A stretch of 33,908 nucleotides of DNA from CAYPZL01 sp964415045 (GTDB lineage Bacteria; Planctomycetota; Phycisphaerae; Sedimentisphaerales; Anaerobacaceae): assembly GCA_964415045.1 (NCBI GenBank), contig CAYPZL010000042.1:1-33908 (forward strand), written 5' to 3'. The translations under genes were made by a program, and so were the position numbers. Shown here in pieces: positions 14,191 through 23,217 of this stretch. The first letter of the stretch is position 1; each line of letters begins with the position of its first letter. The notes beneath the pieces were generated by a model. That model was not told the origin of the DNA. It saw only the letters and a list, made by a program, of their open reading frames with translations, and made no database searches.

Positions 14191-16039
14191 CCGAATACTG
14201 CCGCCAGTATCCATCAAGACAAGGATTCTCCTGTCGTTTCTGATGGTGATCTTCGTATTGTCGGCCTCCATTGGCCTGCTGGGGTACTACGTCATCCAGC
14301 GGGACATCATTCAGCGGGCCGAACGCCGGGTCCGGAACGATCTCAAGGCCGCCCGGATGGTGTATACGGGCGAAATTGAGCGCATCGGACAGGGGCTCAA
14401 GCTGGTCTCGCCAACCGAGGATCCGGAGCAACTGCGGGAGAAACTGCAGTTACATTACCTGCGATACGTGGCGGCGTCGGAGTTCGATTCCCTGCGCAGC
14501 GAAATCGCCCGCAAGGCCGCACAGACGGGTCAGGCAATCGGCGGCACACGCATCGCCACGCTCGACGAGTTCGAGACGATGCAGGCCGATTTCCCGGGCG
14601 AGAGCCCCATTGAGATCAAAGCCACGCCGATGGCCCGGCCGACAGCAAAGGTCATTCTCAACGAAGTGATGGCCAAGGAGTACGCTGTGCCGGTCTTCGG
14701 CGAAGACGGTAACGTAGAGGCCATCCTGTACGGCGGGCGTATCATCAACCGCGACTACACCCTCGTCGACCGCATCCGCGAGATGGTCTTCGGAAGGCAA
14801 TCCTACCACGGCAAGCCCGTCGGAACCGTGACCATCTTCCAGGACGACGTCAGAATCTCCACGAACGTCCTGACCGAAGAGGGCCAACGCGCCATCGGCA
14901 CCCGCGTCTCCGATCAGGTCTACGTGAAAGTGGTCGAGGAAGGCCAAATCTGGCACGACCGGGCCTTCGTCGTCACCGACTGGTACAAGACCGCCTACGA
15001 GCCGATCACCAGCATCAAAGGCGATATTATCGGAATCCTCTACGTCGGGATTCTGGAACAGCCCTTCAACGACATGGCCCGTGAGGTCCTGCTCATCTTC
15101 ACCGCCGCCGTCGGCGGCGTCACGCTCATCGGCGTGTTCTTTTCGTTCATCCTGGCCGGAGCCATCTCCAGACCCCTGACACACATGGTCCACGCCACCG
15201 AGTGTTTTTCCTCGGGCGACTGGGACTGCCAAGTGGACAGCGACACGCCCATCACCGACATCAACCGCCTGGCCGAGGCGTTCAACGCCATGGCCCTGGG
15301 GCTCAAGGAGCGCGAGGAGAGCCTGCGGATTTCCAATCAGAAGCTGGCGGCGTCCAACAAGAGCTACGTCGATCTCATCGGCTTCGTGGCCCACGAGCTC
15401 AAGGGCATCCTGGCCTCGGCGGTGATGAACGCGTACGCCGTCCGCGACGGCTATCTGGGCATGGTGAACTTCAAGCAGCGCAAGGCCCTGGACTCGGTCA
15501 CGCGAAACCTGGATTATCTCGACGCCACCGTCAAGAAATTCCTCAATCTCGGCCGCATCGAGCGGGGCGAGCTACCCGTCCACAAGACCAAACTGAGCCT
15601 CAAAACGGACGTGTTCGACAACTCGATCCATTCGCTGGCGGCCATCGCGTTCCGAAAGAACTTGAACATCTCCAACGCCATCGACCCCGACCTGGTCGTC
15701 GAGGCGGATGCCGACCTGATGCAGATCGTGGCCAATAACCTCATGAGCAACGCGATCAAGTACAGCCCGGAGGCCGGGGAGATCCGCGTCACAGCCAGAC
15801 AGAAAAACGGAAAGGTCGAGGTGGAGATCTACAACGACTCCACGCCCATCAGCGACGAGCAGAGAGCCCGGCTGTTCCAGAAGTTCTCCCGCCTCCAGAA
15901 CGAACAGACCCGAAGGGTCAAGGGCACGGGCCTGGGACTGTACATTACCCGGCAAATCATTGAGCGTCACGGAGGGCAAATACGCGTGGAGCCGCGCGAG
16001 CACGGTAACTCCTTCATATTCGAGATAGAAAGGAACTGA
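14168..16039 (+). CDS. Membrane sensor histidine kinase (Cache-HAMP-HisKA-HATPase)
   Basis: A 623-aa sensor kinase. A first transmembrane helix (about 20-43) precedes an extracytoplasmic region of about 260 residues. Its later part (GTVTIFQDDVRISTNV, then AYEPITSIKGDIIGILYVGI) is typical of Cache sensor domains. A second helix (306-330) leads to HAMP, then HisKA with phosphoacceptor H409 in FVAHELKGI, an N box (NNLMSNAIKYSP) and a G2 box (GTGLGLYITRQI). The usual proline after the H box is missing, and the G1 box reads NDSTPIS instead of a glycine-rich DxGxG. The ligand is unknown. The gene overlaps rex by 23 bp with no good ribosome site, so translation is probably coupled. The likely partner is the receiver protein at 23218. 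Confidence 0.9.
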   Translation: MPPTMRNSRILPPVSIKTRILLSFLMVIFVLSASIGLLGYYVIQRDIIQRAERRVRNDLKAARMVYTGEIERIGQGLKLVSPTEDPEQLREKLQLHYLRYVAASEFDSLRSEIARKAAQTGQAIGGTRIATLDEFETMQADFPGESPIEIKATPMARPTAKVILNEVMAKEYAVPVFGEDGNVEAILYGGRIINRDYTLVDRIREMVFGRQSYHGKPVGTVTIFQDDVRISTNVLTEEGQRAIGTRVSDQVYVKVVEEGQIWHDRAFVVTDWYKTAYEPITSIKGDIIGILYVGILEQPFNDMAREVLLIFTAAVGGVTLIGVFFSFILAGAISRPLTHMVHATECFSSGDWDCQVDSDTPITDINRLAEAFNAMALGLKEREESLRISNQKLAASNKSYVDLIGFVAHELKGILASAVMNAYAVRDGYLGMVNFKQRKALDSVTRNLDYLDATVKKFLNLGRIERGELPVHKTKLSLKTDVFDNSIHSLAAIAFRKNLNISNAIDPDLVVEADADLMQIVANNLMSNAIKYSPEAGEIRVTARQKNGKVEVEIYNDSTPISDEQRARLFQKFSRLQNEQTRRVKGTGLGLYITRQIIERHGGQIRVEPREHGNSFIFEIERN

Positions 16040-16043
16040 CGCA

Positions 16044-16400
16044 ATGCCGACACCATTGGAATTGATCAGAAAGAAGCGCGCCGAGGCCGTCGGCCGCATC
16101 GTCGGAAAAGGCTACCTTTCCACCAAGAGGGTCTACGTTGGCATGGCCACGTGTGAGATTGCCGCCGGCTCGAAAGAGGTGATGGAAGTCTTCCAAAAAG
16201 CCATCAGTCGCGGCCTGACCGACGTCTACCTCAGCCAGAAAGGCTGCGCGGGCCGCTGTAACCTCGAGCCCACCGTGGAAGTCATCGAGGCGGGCAAGAG
16301 TCCCGTCAAGTACGGCAAGGTGGACAAGGAACGGGCGCAACAGATCATCGAACGACACCTGAAAAACGGTGAAGTGATACAAGAGTGGACCATCGATTAG
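16044..16400 (+). CDS. hndB: [2Fe-2S] ferredoxin-like hydrogenase subunit, HndB-like
   Basis: A 118-aa soluble protein with the thioredoxin-like [2Fe-2S] fold, as in the small HndB subunit of NAD(P)-linked [FeFe] hydrogenases. Diagnostic segments are VGMATCEIAAGSKEVMEVF (C37) and KGCAGRCNLEP (C68, C72). Only three cysteines are present; the first cysteine of the usual C-x4-C pair is missing, which I believe also occurs in other stand-alone members. The cluster, if bound, may use another ligand. AAAGGA lies within the end of the kinase gene, 9 nt before the ATG. Directly followed by the NuoF-like subunit, it probably bridges electron flow in the complex. Confidence 0.83.
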   Translation: MPTPLELIRKKRAEAVGRIVGKGYLSTKRVYVGMATCEIAAGSKEVMEVFQKAISRGLTDVYLSQKGCAGRCNLEPTVEVIEAGKSPVKYGKVDKERAQQIIERHLKNGEVIQEWTID

Positions 16401-16414
16401 AAAGGGATCGCACT

Positions 16415-18205
16415 GTGACTGCGACGCACAGAATCATCGTTTGCGACGGGACGAGCTGCATCAACAAGGGATCGCGAAAGCTCACCACCCTGTTGCGCCA
16501 AGAGTTGGACAAACACGACCTGACCGACCGGGTGACCATCGGCCTGTCCGGGTGCCTGGGCATGTGCGACAAGGGCCCGATCATGGTCGTCAATCCGGGC
16601 TACACCATCTACGGAGCGCTCACGGAAAACGACATCCCCGAAATCGTGGAAGAACACCTCGTTCACAGCCGTCCCATCGCACGCCTGGCGATCCAGGAAG
16701 ACCATTTGTACAACCGCTTTTTCCGCGTCTTCGGAGACGCCAAGTTCTTCGGCCACCAGATGCGGATCACACTGCGGAATTGCGGCATTATCGATCCCGA
16801 GAGCATCGACGACTACCTGTCTCTGCGAGGCTACGAGGCCCTGGCCAAGGCGATCACGGATATGACGCCTCAAGACGTGATTGCCGAGGTCGAGCAGGCC
16901 GGCCTGCGAGGCCGGGGCGGCGCCGGATTTCCCACGGGACTCAAATGGAAGTTCACCGCCGCCGAGGAAGCCTCGCCCAAGTACGTGATCTGCAACGCCG
17001 ACGAGGGTGATCCCGGCGCGTTCATGGACCGCAGCGCCATCGAAGGCGACCCGCACACCGTCGTGGAAGGCATGGCCATCGGCGGTTACGCGATCGGCGC
17101 CGGCAAAGGCATTGTCTATATCCGGGCGGAATACCCGCTGGCGATCAAACGCATCACGAAGGCTATCGAGGACGCCCGCGCCCACGGCTTGTTAGGTGAT
17201 CGCATCCTGGGCTCGGACTTCTCGTTTGATATAGAGATAAGGCTCGGGGCCGGGGCATTTGTCTGCGGTGAAGAAACCGCTTTGATCCACTCGATCGAAG
17301 GGTCCCGCGGCATGCCCCGTCCCCGTCCGCCTTATCCGTCGGTGGTCGGCCTCTTCGGCCAGCCGACGCTGATCAACAACGTGGAAACCTGGGCCAATAT
17401 CCCCGTGATCGTCCTGGATGGCGCCAACTGGTTCAAAACGGTCGGCACCGAAACCAGCAAGGGAACGAAGGTCTTCGCCCTGGCGGGCAAAGTCGTCAAC
17501 ACCGGCCTGATCGAGGTTCCGATGGGAACGACGCTGCGCCAGATCATCTACGACGTCGGGGGCGGCATCCCCTTCGGTAAGGCGTTCAAAGCCGTCCAGA
17601 CCGGCGGTCCCTCCGGCGGCTGTCTGCCCGAGAAATATCTCGACACTCCCATCGATTACGAATCCCTCGCCAAGGCCGGCTCCATCATGGGTTCCGGCGG
17701 CATGATCGTCATCGACGAAGACTCGTGCATGGTCGATATCGCCAAGTTCTTCCTGGAATTCACCCAGAACGAATCGTGCGGCAAATGCACCCCCTGTCGC
17801 GAAGGCACCAAACGCATGCTCGATATTCTCACCCGCATCACCGAGGGCCGGGGCAAGCCCGGCGATATCGAGAAGCTCGAACGCCTCGGCAACATGATCA
17901 AGAAGGCCTCGTTGTGCGGGCTCGGCCAATCGGCGCCCAACCCCGTTCTGAGCACCATCAAGAATTTCCGGGAAGAATACGAAGAGCACATCAACGAAAA
18001 GCACTGCCGGGCGGGGGTCTGCAAAAAGCTGCTCACCTACCAGATCACGGAGAAGTGTGTGGGCTGCGGCGCCTGCCGCAAGGCCTGTCCCGTCAACGCC
18101 ATCAGCGGCAGTGCCAAGAACATGCACGTCATCGATCAGGACAAGTGCATCAAATGCGGCGCATGCTTCAACACCTGCAAGTTCGACGCCATCGCCAAGG
18201 TTTGA
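16415..18205 (+). CDS. hydB: NAD-linked [FeFe] hydrogenase flavoprotein subunit (NuoF-like, HydB/HndC)
   Basis: The 596-aa flavin subunit that exchanges electrons between NAD(H) and the hydrogenase. An N-terminal thioredoxin-like [2Fe-2S] domain has C10, C15, C47 and C51. The NuoF core follows with GRGGAGFPTGLKW for NADH/FMN binding and CNADEGDPGAFMDR for FMN. A [4Fe-4S] site is at ESCGKCTPCREGT. Two C-terminal ferredoxin motifs, CVGCGACRKACP and CIKCGACFNTC, are typical of bifurcating HydB/HndC and absent from respiratory NuoF. The GTG at 16415 with AAAGGGA 7 nt upstream is preferred; an in-frame ATG at 16385 would overlap the previous gene and lacks a site. Electron bifurcation with ferredoxin is inferred from the family. 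Confidence 0.94.
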   Translation: MTATHRIIVCDGTSCINKGSRKLTTLLRQELDKHDLTDRVTIGLSGCLGMCDKGPIMVVNPGYTIYGALTENDIPEIVEEHLVHSRPIARLAIQEDHLYNRFFRVFGDAKFFGHQMRITLRNCGIIDPESIDDYLSLRGYEALAKAITDMTPQDVIAEVEQAGLRGRGGAGFPTGLKWKFTAAEEASPKYVICNADEGDPGAFMDRSAIEGDPHTVVEGMAIGGYAIGAGKGIVYIRAEYPLAIKRITKAIEDARAHGLLGDRILGSDFSFDIEIRLGAGAFVCGEETALIHSIEGSRGMPRPRPPYPSVVGLFGQPTLINNVETWANIPVIVLDGANWFKTVGTETSKGTKVFALAGKVVNTGLIEVPMGTTLRQIIYDVGGGIPFGKAFKAVQTGGPSGGCLPEKYLDTPIDYESLAKAGSIMGSGGMIVIDEDSCMVDIAKFFLEFTQNESCGKCTPCREGTKRMLDILTRITEGRGKPGDIEKLERLGNMIKKASLCGLGQSAPNPVLSTIKNFREEYEEHINEKHCRAGVCKKLLTYQITEKCVGCGACRKACPVNAISGSAKNMHVIDQDKCIKCGACFNTCKFDAIAKV

Positions 18206-18214
18206 GGATTCAAC

Positions 18215-19993
18215 ATGGACAACAACAAGATCACGATCACGATAAACGACAAAGACTACAAGGTGGATGCCGACCAGACCATCATGCAGGCGGCCGACAA
18301 GTGCGGGTACGCCATCCCCCGGCTCTGCTATCACCCCAAGCTCTCGATCGAGGGGGCGTGCCGGGTCTGCATCGTCGAGGTCGAGGGGGCCAAGAACTAC
18401 GTCGCTTCCTGCTGCTACCCGGTCGCCGACGGCATGAAGATCCACACCAACACCAAGGACATCCGGCGGGCCCGTCGCGACATCATCGAGCTGCTGCTGG
18501 ACAATCACCCCGAGGACTGCCACACGTGCGAGCGCGACGGCAACTGCGAGCTGCAGCGGCTGGCCTACGCGATGGGCATCCGCCATCGTCACTTTGCCGG
18601 CGAGCGCAAGCACTACGAGAAGGACCTGTCCTCGCACAGCGTGATTCGCGACCCGGACAAGTGTATCCTGTGCGGGCGTTGCGTGCGAATGTGCTCGGAG
18701 ATTCAGGGCGTTCATTGCCTGGGCCAAGCCCATCGTGGCTTCGACACGGTGGTGATGCCGGCCTACAACATGCCGCTCGCCGAGAGCGTGTGCAGCACGT
18801 GCGGCCAGTGCATCAACGTCTGCCCGACCGCTGCCTTCACCGAGAAGAGCTGCACCCAGGAGCTGTTCGAGGCCCTGAACGATCCGGACACCGTCAAGAT
18901 CGTCCAGGTCGCACCGGCGGTGCGGGCAGCCATCGGCGAGGCGTTCGGCCTGGAGCCGGGACGCAACATGGAACACGAGACCGCCGCCGCGCTGCGGAAG
19001 CTCGGCTTCGACTACCTCTTCGACACGCAGTTCTCAGCCGATCTGACGATCATGGAGGAAGGCAGCGAGTTTCTCGAACGGCTCCAGAGTGGGGGCAAGC
19101 TGCCGATGATCACGTCCTGCTCGCCGGGATGGATCAATTGCATGGAACATTTCCATCCGGACCTCCTGGAGAACGTTTCGACGTGCAAATCGCCCATGTC
19201 CATGATGAGCGCGGTGATTCGGACCTATTTCGCCGAGAAGAAAGGGATCGACCGAGCCAAGATGCTCATCGTGGCGGTGATGCCCTGCACGGCCAAGAAA
19301 TCCGAGGCGGCCCGGCCGGAGCTCGCGATGGACGGGCGCCCGGACACCGACATGGTCCTGACCACGCGCGAGCTGGCCTGGATGATCAAGTCGGCCGGCA
19401 TCGACTTCGTCAACATTCAGGGCGAAGGCTTCGACAAGCCGCTCGGCATGTCCTCCGGGGCGGCCACGATCTTCGGTGTCACGGGCGGTGTGATGGAAGC
19501 CGCCGTACGCACCGCCTACGAGCTGTTCACCGGCGAAACCCTGATCGACATCGAGCTGGAGACCATCCGCGGATTCTCCGGGATCAAGGAAGGCACGCTT
19601 CAGATGGACGGCAAGGAAGTTCGGGTCGCCGTCGCGCACGGGCTCGGAAACGCTCACAAACTGCTGGAGATGGTTCGCGCCGAACCCGAGAAATACCACT
19701 TCATCGAAATCATGGGCTGCCCCGGAGGCTGCATCGGCGGGGGCGGCCAGCCGTATGCCGGGTGCAATTCCATTCCGCTCGACACCGAGTGCCTGGCGGC
19801 CCGCGCCGAAGCGCTCTACGGCAGCGATCGTCGAAACACGATCCGCCGCAGTCACGAGAATCCCGAGGTCCAGCGGATCTACAAGGAGTTTCTGGGCCGC
19901 CCGCTGAGCGACAAGTCGCACAAATTGTTGCACACGCACTATCGTGCCACCGAACCGCGCGGCATCGTCTCGCCACAGGTGAAGGGCACATGA
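18215..19993 (+). CDS. hydA: [FeFe] hydrogenase catalytic subunit (HydA/HndD, group A)
   Basis: The 592-aa H2-activating subunit. An N-terminal [2Fe-2S] domain uses C38, C49, C52 and C66. A His-ligated [4Fe-4S] cluster uses H98, C102, C105 and C111. Two ferredoxin clusters use C150/153/156/160 and C193/196/199/203. The H-cluster motifs are all present: TSCSPGW (300-306), MPCTAKKSE (356-364) and EIMGCPGGCIGGGGQP (498-513). The first motif has Ser after the Cys, where single-subunit enzymes have CC; I recall this form in NAD-linked HndD-type enzymes. There is no signal peptide, so the enzyme is cytoplasmic. Placement beside HydB, HydC and HndB-like subunits supports NADH/ferredoxin-coupled H2 production or uptake. 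Confidence 0.96.
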   Translation: MDNNKITITINDKDYKVDADQTIMQAADKCGYAIPRLCYHPKLSIEGACRVCIVEVEGAKNYVASCCYPVADGMKIHTNTKDIRRARRDIIELLLDNHPEDCHTCERDGNCELQRLAYAMGIRHRHFAGERKHYEKDLSSHSVIRDPDKCILCGRCVRMCSEIQGVHCLGQAHRGFDTVVMPAYNMPLAESVCSTCGQCINVCPTAAFTEKSCTQELFEALNDPDTVKIVQVAPAVRAAIGEAFGLEPGRNMEHETAAALRKLGFDYLFDTQFSADLTIMEEGSEFLERLQSGGKLPMITSCSPGWINCMEHFHPDLLENVSTCKSPMSMMSAVIRTYFAEKKGIDRAKMLIVAVMPCTAKKSEAARPELAMDGRPDTDMVLTTRELAWMIKSAGIDFVNIQGEGFDKPLGMSSGAATIFGVTGGVMEAAVRTAYELFTGETLIDIELETIRGFSGIKEGTLQMDGKEVRVAVAHGLGNAHKLLEMVRAEPEKYHFIEIMGCPGGCIGGGGQPYAGCNSIPLDTECLAARAEALYGSDRRNTIRRSHENPEVQRIYKEFLGRPLSDKSHKLLHTHYRATEPRGIVSPQVKGT

Positions 19994-20006
19994 GGGGGTA
20001 AGCGAC

Positions 20007-21533
20007 ATGACCACGGCGACAGACAAAACCACAGAGAGCGCCGCTGTTCAGACCGGCACTTGGATCAGAGACCGGATCAAGCCGGAGCAGATCGAGAAGT
20101 ACCTCGACGACGGCCGATCCTTCATCGACGAGGCCGCCATCGAGAAATCTCTGGCGTCCCACACGCAACCCGATCCAAAGCACGTACGGGACATTCTGGC
20201 CAAATCACTGGCGATTGAGACGCTGACGCCGGACGAAACGGCCTGCCTGCTGCACGTTGAGGACCCGGAGCTGCTGGCCGAGATGCAACAGACGGCCGGA
20301 CAGGTCAAGACCAAGGTATACGACAATCGCATCGTCACCTTCGCCCCGTTGTATCTGGGCAACCTGTGCGTGAACAACTGCGCGTATTGCGGCTTTCGTT
20401 GCAGCAATACTTCGGAGCGGCGACGCGTGCTGACTCAGGACGAAGTTCGCCGCGATACCGAGGTCCTGGCCGGGCAGATCGGCCACAAGCGCCTCATCGT
20501 CGTCTACGGCGAGCACCCGCAAACAGACGTCAACTACATCGCCGAGACGCTGCGGACCATCGGCGAGGTCAAGGTCAAGACCCGCAACGGCTGGGGACAA
20601 ATCCGCCGCTGCAACGTCAACGCCGCCCCGATGTCCATTGAAGAGTTGAAGCAACTGCACGAAGTGGGCATTGGCACCTTCCAGGTCTTCCAGGAAACCT
20701 ACCACCGCCCGACCTACGAGCGGCTTCATCCGCCCAACACCATCAAGGGCAACTACCTCTGGCGGTTAACCTCCATGCACCGTTCGATGGAGGCCGGGGT
20801 CGACGACGTCGGCCTGGGAGTCCTCTTCGGACTGTACGACTGGAAGTTCGAGGTCATGGGCTTGCTGTATCATGCGATCGAGCTGGAGAAGAAATTCGGC
20901 ATCGGCCCGCACACGATCTCGTTCCCGCGAATCGAGCCGGCCCACAACACGCCGCTGGCACAGCATCCCGAGCACAAGGTGGCCGACGATGCCTTCAAGC
21001 GGCTCATCACCGTGATCCGCCTGGCGGTTCCCTATACCGGAATGATCATCACGGCCCGGGAAAACGCGGCGCTTCGACGCGAGGTCCTGCCTCTCGGCTG
21101 CACGCAACTGGATGCCTCCAGCAAGATCGGCGTCGGCGCCTATGCCGACGAGCAGCCCGGGGAAGACCAGCAGGACGACCGCCAGCAGTTCCTGTTGGGC
21201 GACACCCGCAGCCTGGAGGAAGTCATCCGGGAGCTGGCCGAAAACGGCTACATCACCTCCTTCTGCACGGCCGGGTATCGCTGCGGTCGGACGGGAAAGA
21301 AGATCATGAAGCTGCTGCGCTGCGGCAAAGAAGGCCAGTTCTGCAAGCTCAACGCGGTCATCACCTTCCGCGAGTGGCTCGACGACTTCGCCGGAGAAGA
21401 GACCATGGCGGCCGGAGAGAAGATCATCGCCGCCGAGATCGAGCAGATCAAGCAGCGGATGCCGGGATTCTTCGAAGAATTCATGAGTTTCTATGAGAAG
21501 ACCAAAAGCGGCCGAAGAGATCTGTATTTTTAG
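20007..21533 (+). CDS. hydG: [FeFe] hydrogenase H-cluster maturase HydG (tyrosine lyase)
   Basis: A 508-aa radical SAM enzyme that cleaves tyrosine to make the CO and CN ligands of the H cluster. The SAM cluster motif C-x3-C-x2-C is C121, C125 and C128 (CVNNCAYCGF). The barrel contains VYGEHPQ and the QVFQETYH segment that lines the tyrosine site. The C-terminal auxiliary-cluster motif, classically C-x2-C-x22-C, has C420 and C446, but the middle cysteine is G423; C426 and C439 lie nearby. An N-terminal stretch of about 20 residues exceeds the usual length. A GAGGGGG ribosome site lies 8-14 nt upstream. It sits between hydA and hydC in the operon, so it is made with its substrate enzyme. Confidence 0.95.
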   Translation: MTTATDKTTESAAVQTGTWIRDRIKPEQIEKYLDDGRSFIDEAAIEKSLASHTQPDPKHVRDILAKSLAIETLTPDETACLLHVEDPELLAEMQQTAGQVKTKVYDNRIVTFAPLYLGNLCVNNCAYCGFRCSNTSERRRVLTQDEVRRDTEVLAGQIGHKRLIVVYGEHPQTDVNYIAETLRTIGEVKVKTRNGWGQIRRCNVNAAPMSIEELKQLHEVGIGTFQVFQETYHRPTYERLHPPNTIKGNYLWRLTSMHRSMEAGVDDVGLGVLFGLYDWKFEVMGLLYHAIELEKKFGIGPHTISFPRIEPAHNTPLAQHPEHKVADDAFKRLITVIRLAVPYTGMIITARENAALRREVLPLGCTQLDASSKIGVGAYADEQPGEDQQDDRQQFLLGDTRSLEEVIRELAENGYITSFCTAGYRCGRTGKKIMKLLRCGKEGQFCKLNAVITFREWLDDFAGEETMAAGEKIIAAEIEQIKQRMPGFFEEFMSFYEKTKSGRRDLYF

Positions 21534-21565
21534 GTAGCAACCGAGTTTGAACAAGGACTTTGCAC

Positions 21566-22096
21566 ATGGCAAAAGCTCAGACACAAGAAACGACAACGCC
21601 GGCGACAAACGACGAGAAGCTCGCAGCGGTCAAGGCGTTCATCGAGGAGGCCAAGGGCCAGGAACACCCGGATTCGTATCTGATCGCCGTCCTGCACCGG
21701 ACGCAGGAGCTGTACGGCTATCTGCCGACCGAGGTCATGGACGAAATCGCCCAGGAGATGCAGATTCCCACCGCGCACATCTGGGGCGTCGCGACGTTCT
21801 ATCACTATTTCAATCTGCAGCCGCCGGGCAAGTACGTCATTTCCATCTGCCTCGGCACCGCCTGCTACGTCAAGGGAGCCGGCGAGATCCTCGAAGCGAT
21901 CCAGGACGAGCTGAAGATCGACGTCGGCGGCGTCACCGAGGACGGACTGTTCTCCCTGGCGCCGGCGCGCTGCCTCGGCGCTTGTGGGCTGGCTCCGGTG
22001 GTGATGATCGGCGACAAGATCCACGGCGAGCTCACGCCCAAGAAAATGGTGCAAATCATCAACCAATACAGAAAGCAGGCGCAGAAAGCCAAGTAG
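21566..22096 (+). CDS. hydC: NAD-linked [FeFe] hydrogenase NuoE-like subunit (HydC/HndA)
   Basis: A 176-aa 24-kDa-type [2Fe-2S] subunit, thioredoxin-like fold. The four ligands are C95 and C100 (CLGTAC), and C136 and C140 (CLGAC), as in NuoE. An N-terminal helical region contains SYLIAVLHRTQELYGYLP and WGVATFYHYF, both family hallmarks. It hands electrons between the NuoF-like flavin subunit and the rest of the hydrogenase. ATG 21566 has AAGGA 8 nt upstream; an in-frame TTG two codons earlier was rejected. Its position between hydG and hydE, instead of next to hydB, is an unusual gene order. Confidence 0.94.
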   Translation: MAKAQTQETTTPATNDEKLAAVKAFIEEAKGQEHPDSYLIAVLHRTQELYGYLPTEVMDEIAQEMQIPTAHIWGVATFYHYFNLQPPGKYVISICLGTACYVKGAGEILEAIQDELKIDVGGVTEDGLFSLAPARCLGACGLAPVVMIGDKIHGELTPKKMVQIINQYRKQAQKAK

Positions 22097-23191
22097 ATGA
22101 CGCAGTCACGCATAGAGCACGTTTTAGAGAGGATCTACACGGCCGATTCGCCCGATCGAACGGACGTGGAATACATTCTGCGTCTCAACGATCCCCGGCA
22201 GCAGAATGTGCTCTTCGCTTTTGCCGACCGCGTAAGAAAGGACTACGTCGGCGACGGCGTCCTGCTGCGAGGCATCATTGAATTCGCGAACGTCTGTCGA
22301 AACACGTGCGCCTACTGCGGGCTCAACCGGGACAACGTACGCCTCGAACGTTACCGGCTCACGGAAGCCGAGATCCTGGCCGCAGCCGAGCAGATCTGGC
22401 GTGCCGGCATAAAAACCATTGTCATGCAGAGCGGAGAAGACGATAATCTCAACGCTGAATGGCTCGCGCAAATCATTGAGACGATCAAGTCGCGTTTCGA
22501 TGTGGCGATCACCCTGTCCGTGGGGGAATGCCGCCGCGACGAATATCAATTGTGGAAAGCCGCCGGGGCGGACCGATACCTGCTCAAGGTTGAGACGGCC
22601 AACCCCGGCTTGTATCGACAGTTACACCCGAAAATGAGTTTTGAGAACAGAATCAGGTGCCTGGAGGACCTGGCCGAGCTTGGCTATCAGACCGGTTCCG
22701 GCGACCTGGTCGGCCTCAGAGGCCAGACCGTGGAAAACCTGGCCGAGGACATTCTCTTCTTCAAGAGAGGCAACTTCGACATGCTCAGTGTCAGTCCGTT
22801 TATCCCGCACCCCGACACGGCTCTGGCCGGCGAGCCTGGCGGGTCCCTGGTGATGACGCTGAAGATGACGGCTTTGACTCGCATCGTCAGTCGGGACGCG
22901 CACATCCCGGCGACCACAGCCATCGGCTCGCTTCACGGCCGGGACGAGCGACCGCGGGCCCTGGCGGCCGGAGCGAACGTGCTGATGCCCAACTTCACCC
23001 CGACGCCCTACCGGCGACAATATGAGATCTACCCGAACAAACGGTGTGTGAATGAAGACGCCGGCGCCTGCCCCACGTGCATGGCGCCGATGGTGGCCGC
23101 CCTGGGACGCTGGCTCGACTACTCCCGCGGCGATTCTTTGAAAGCGAAACCTCAGGCCGATCTGGCAGGAGTGCAACAGCCTCAGTTTTGA
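22097..23191 (+). CDS. hydE: [FeFe] hydrogenase H-cluster maturase HydE
   Basis: A 364-aa radical SAM protein acting on the HydG product during assembly of the azadithiolate-bridged diiron centre. The SAM cluster ligands are C67, C71 and C74 in CRNTCAYCGLNRDN, a HydE-specific sequence. The optional second cluster motif C-x7-C-x2-C is complete (C317, C325, C328). Segments SGEDDN, LSVGE and LKVETANPGLYRQLHP fit the barrel of the family. The ATG follows the hydC stop codon directly (TAGATG), so coupled translation is likely, as no strong ribosome site is seen. HydF, the third maturase, is not in the window. Confidence 0.95.
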   Translation: MTQSRIEHVLERIYTADSPDRTDVEYILRLNDPRQQNVLFAFADRVRKDYVGDGVLLRGIIEFANVCRNTCAYCGLNRDNVRLERYRLTEAEILAAAEQIWRAGIKTIVMQSGEDDNLNAEWLAQIIETIKSRFDVAITLSVGECRRDEYQLWKAAGADRYLLKVETANPGLYRQLHPKMSFENRIRCLEDLAELGYQTGSGDLVGLRGQTVENLAEDILFFKRGNFDMLSVSPFIPHPDTALAGEPGGSLVMTLKMTALTRIVSRDAHIPATTAIGSLHGRDERPRALAAGANVLMPNFTPTPYRRQYEIYPNKRCVNEDAGACPTCMAPMVAALGRWLDYSRGDSLKAKPQADLAGVQQPQF

Positions 23192-23217
23192 CGTGAAATG
23201 ACAAGGAGAAGCAAGAA

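Noticed and set aside
17192..18976. 594-codon minus-strand reading frame across hydB and hydA
   Set aside because: Antisense to two proteins with complete cofactor motifs.
18215..19993. TSCSPGW in place of TSCCPGW in HydA as a defect
   Set aside because: I recall this form in NAD-linked HndD-type hydrogenases, and all other H-cluster motifs are intact, so it was not treated as a loss of function.
17725..20001. 758-codon plus-strand reading frame in another frame over hydB/hydA
   Set aside because: Arg/Gly/His-rich frame-shifted shadow of hydrogenase genes.
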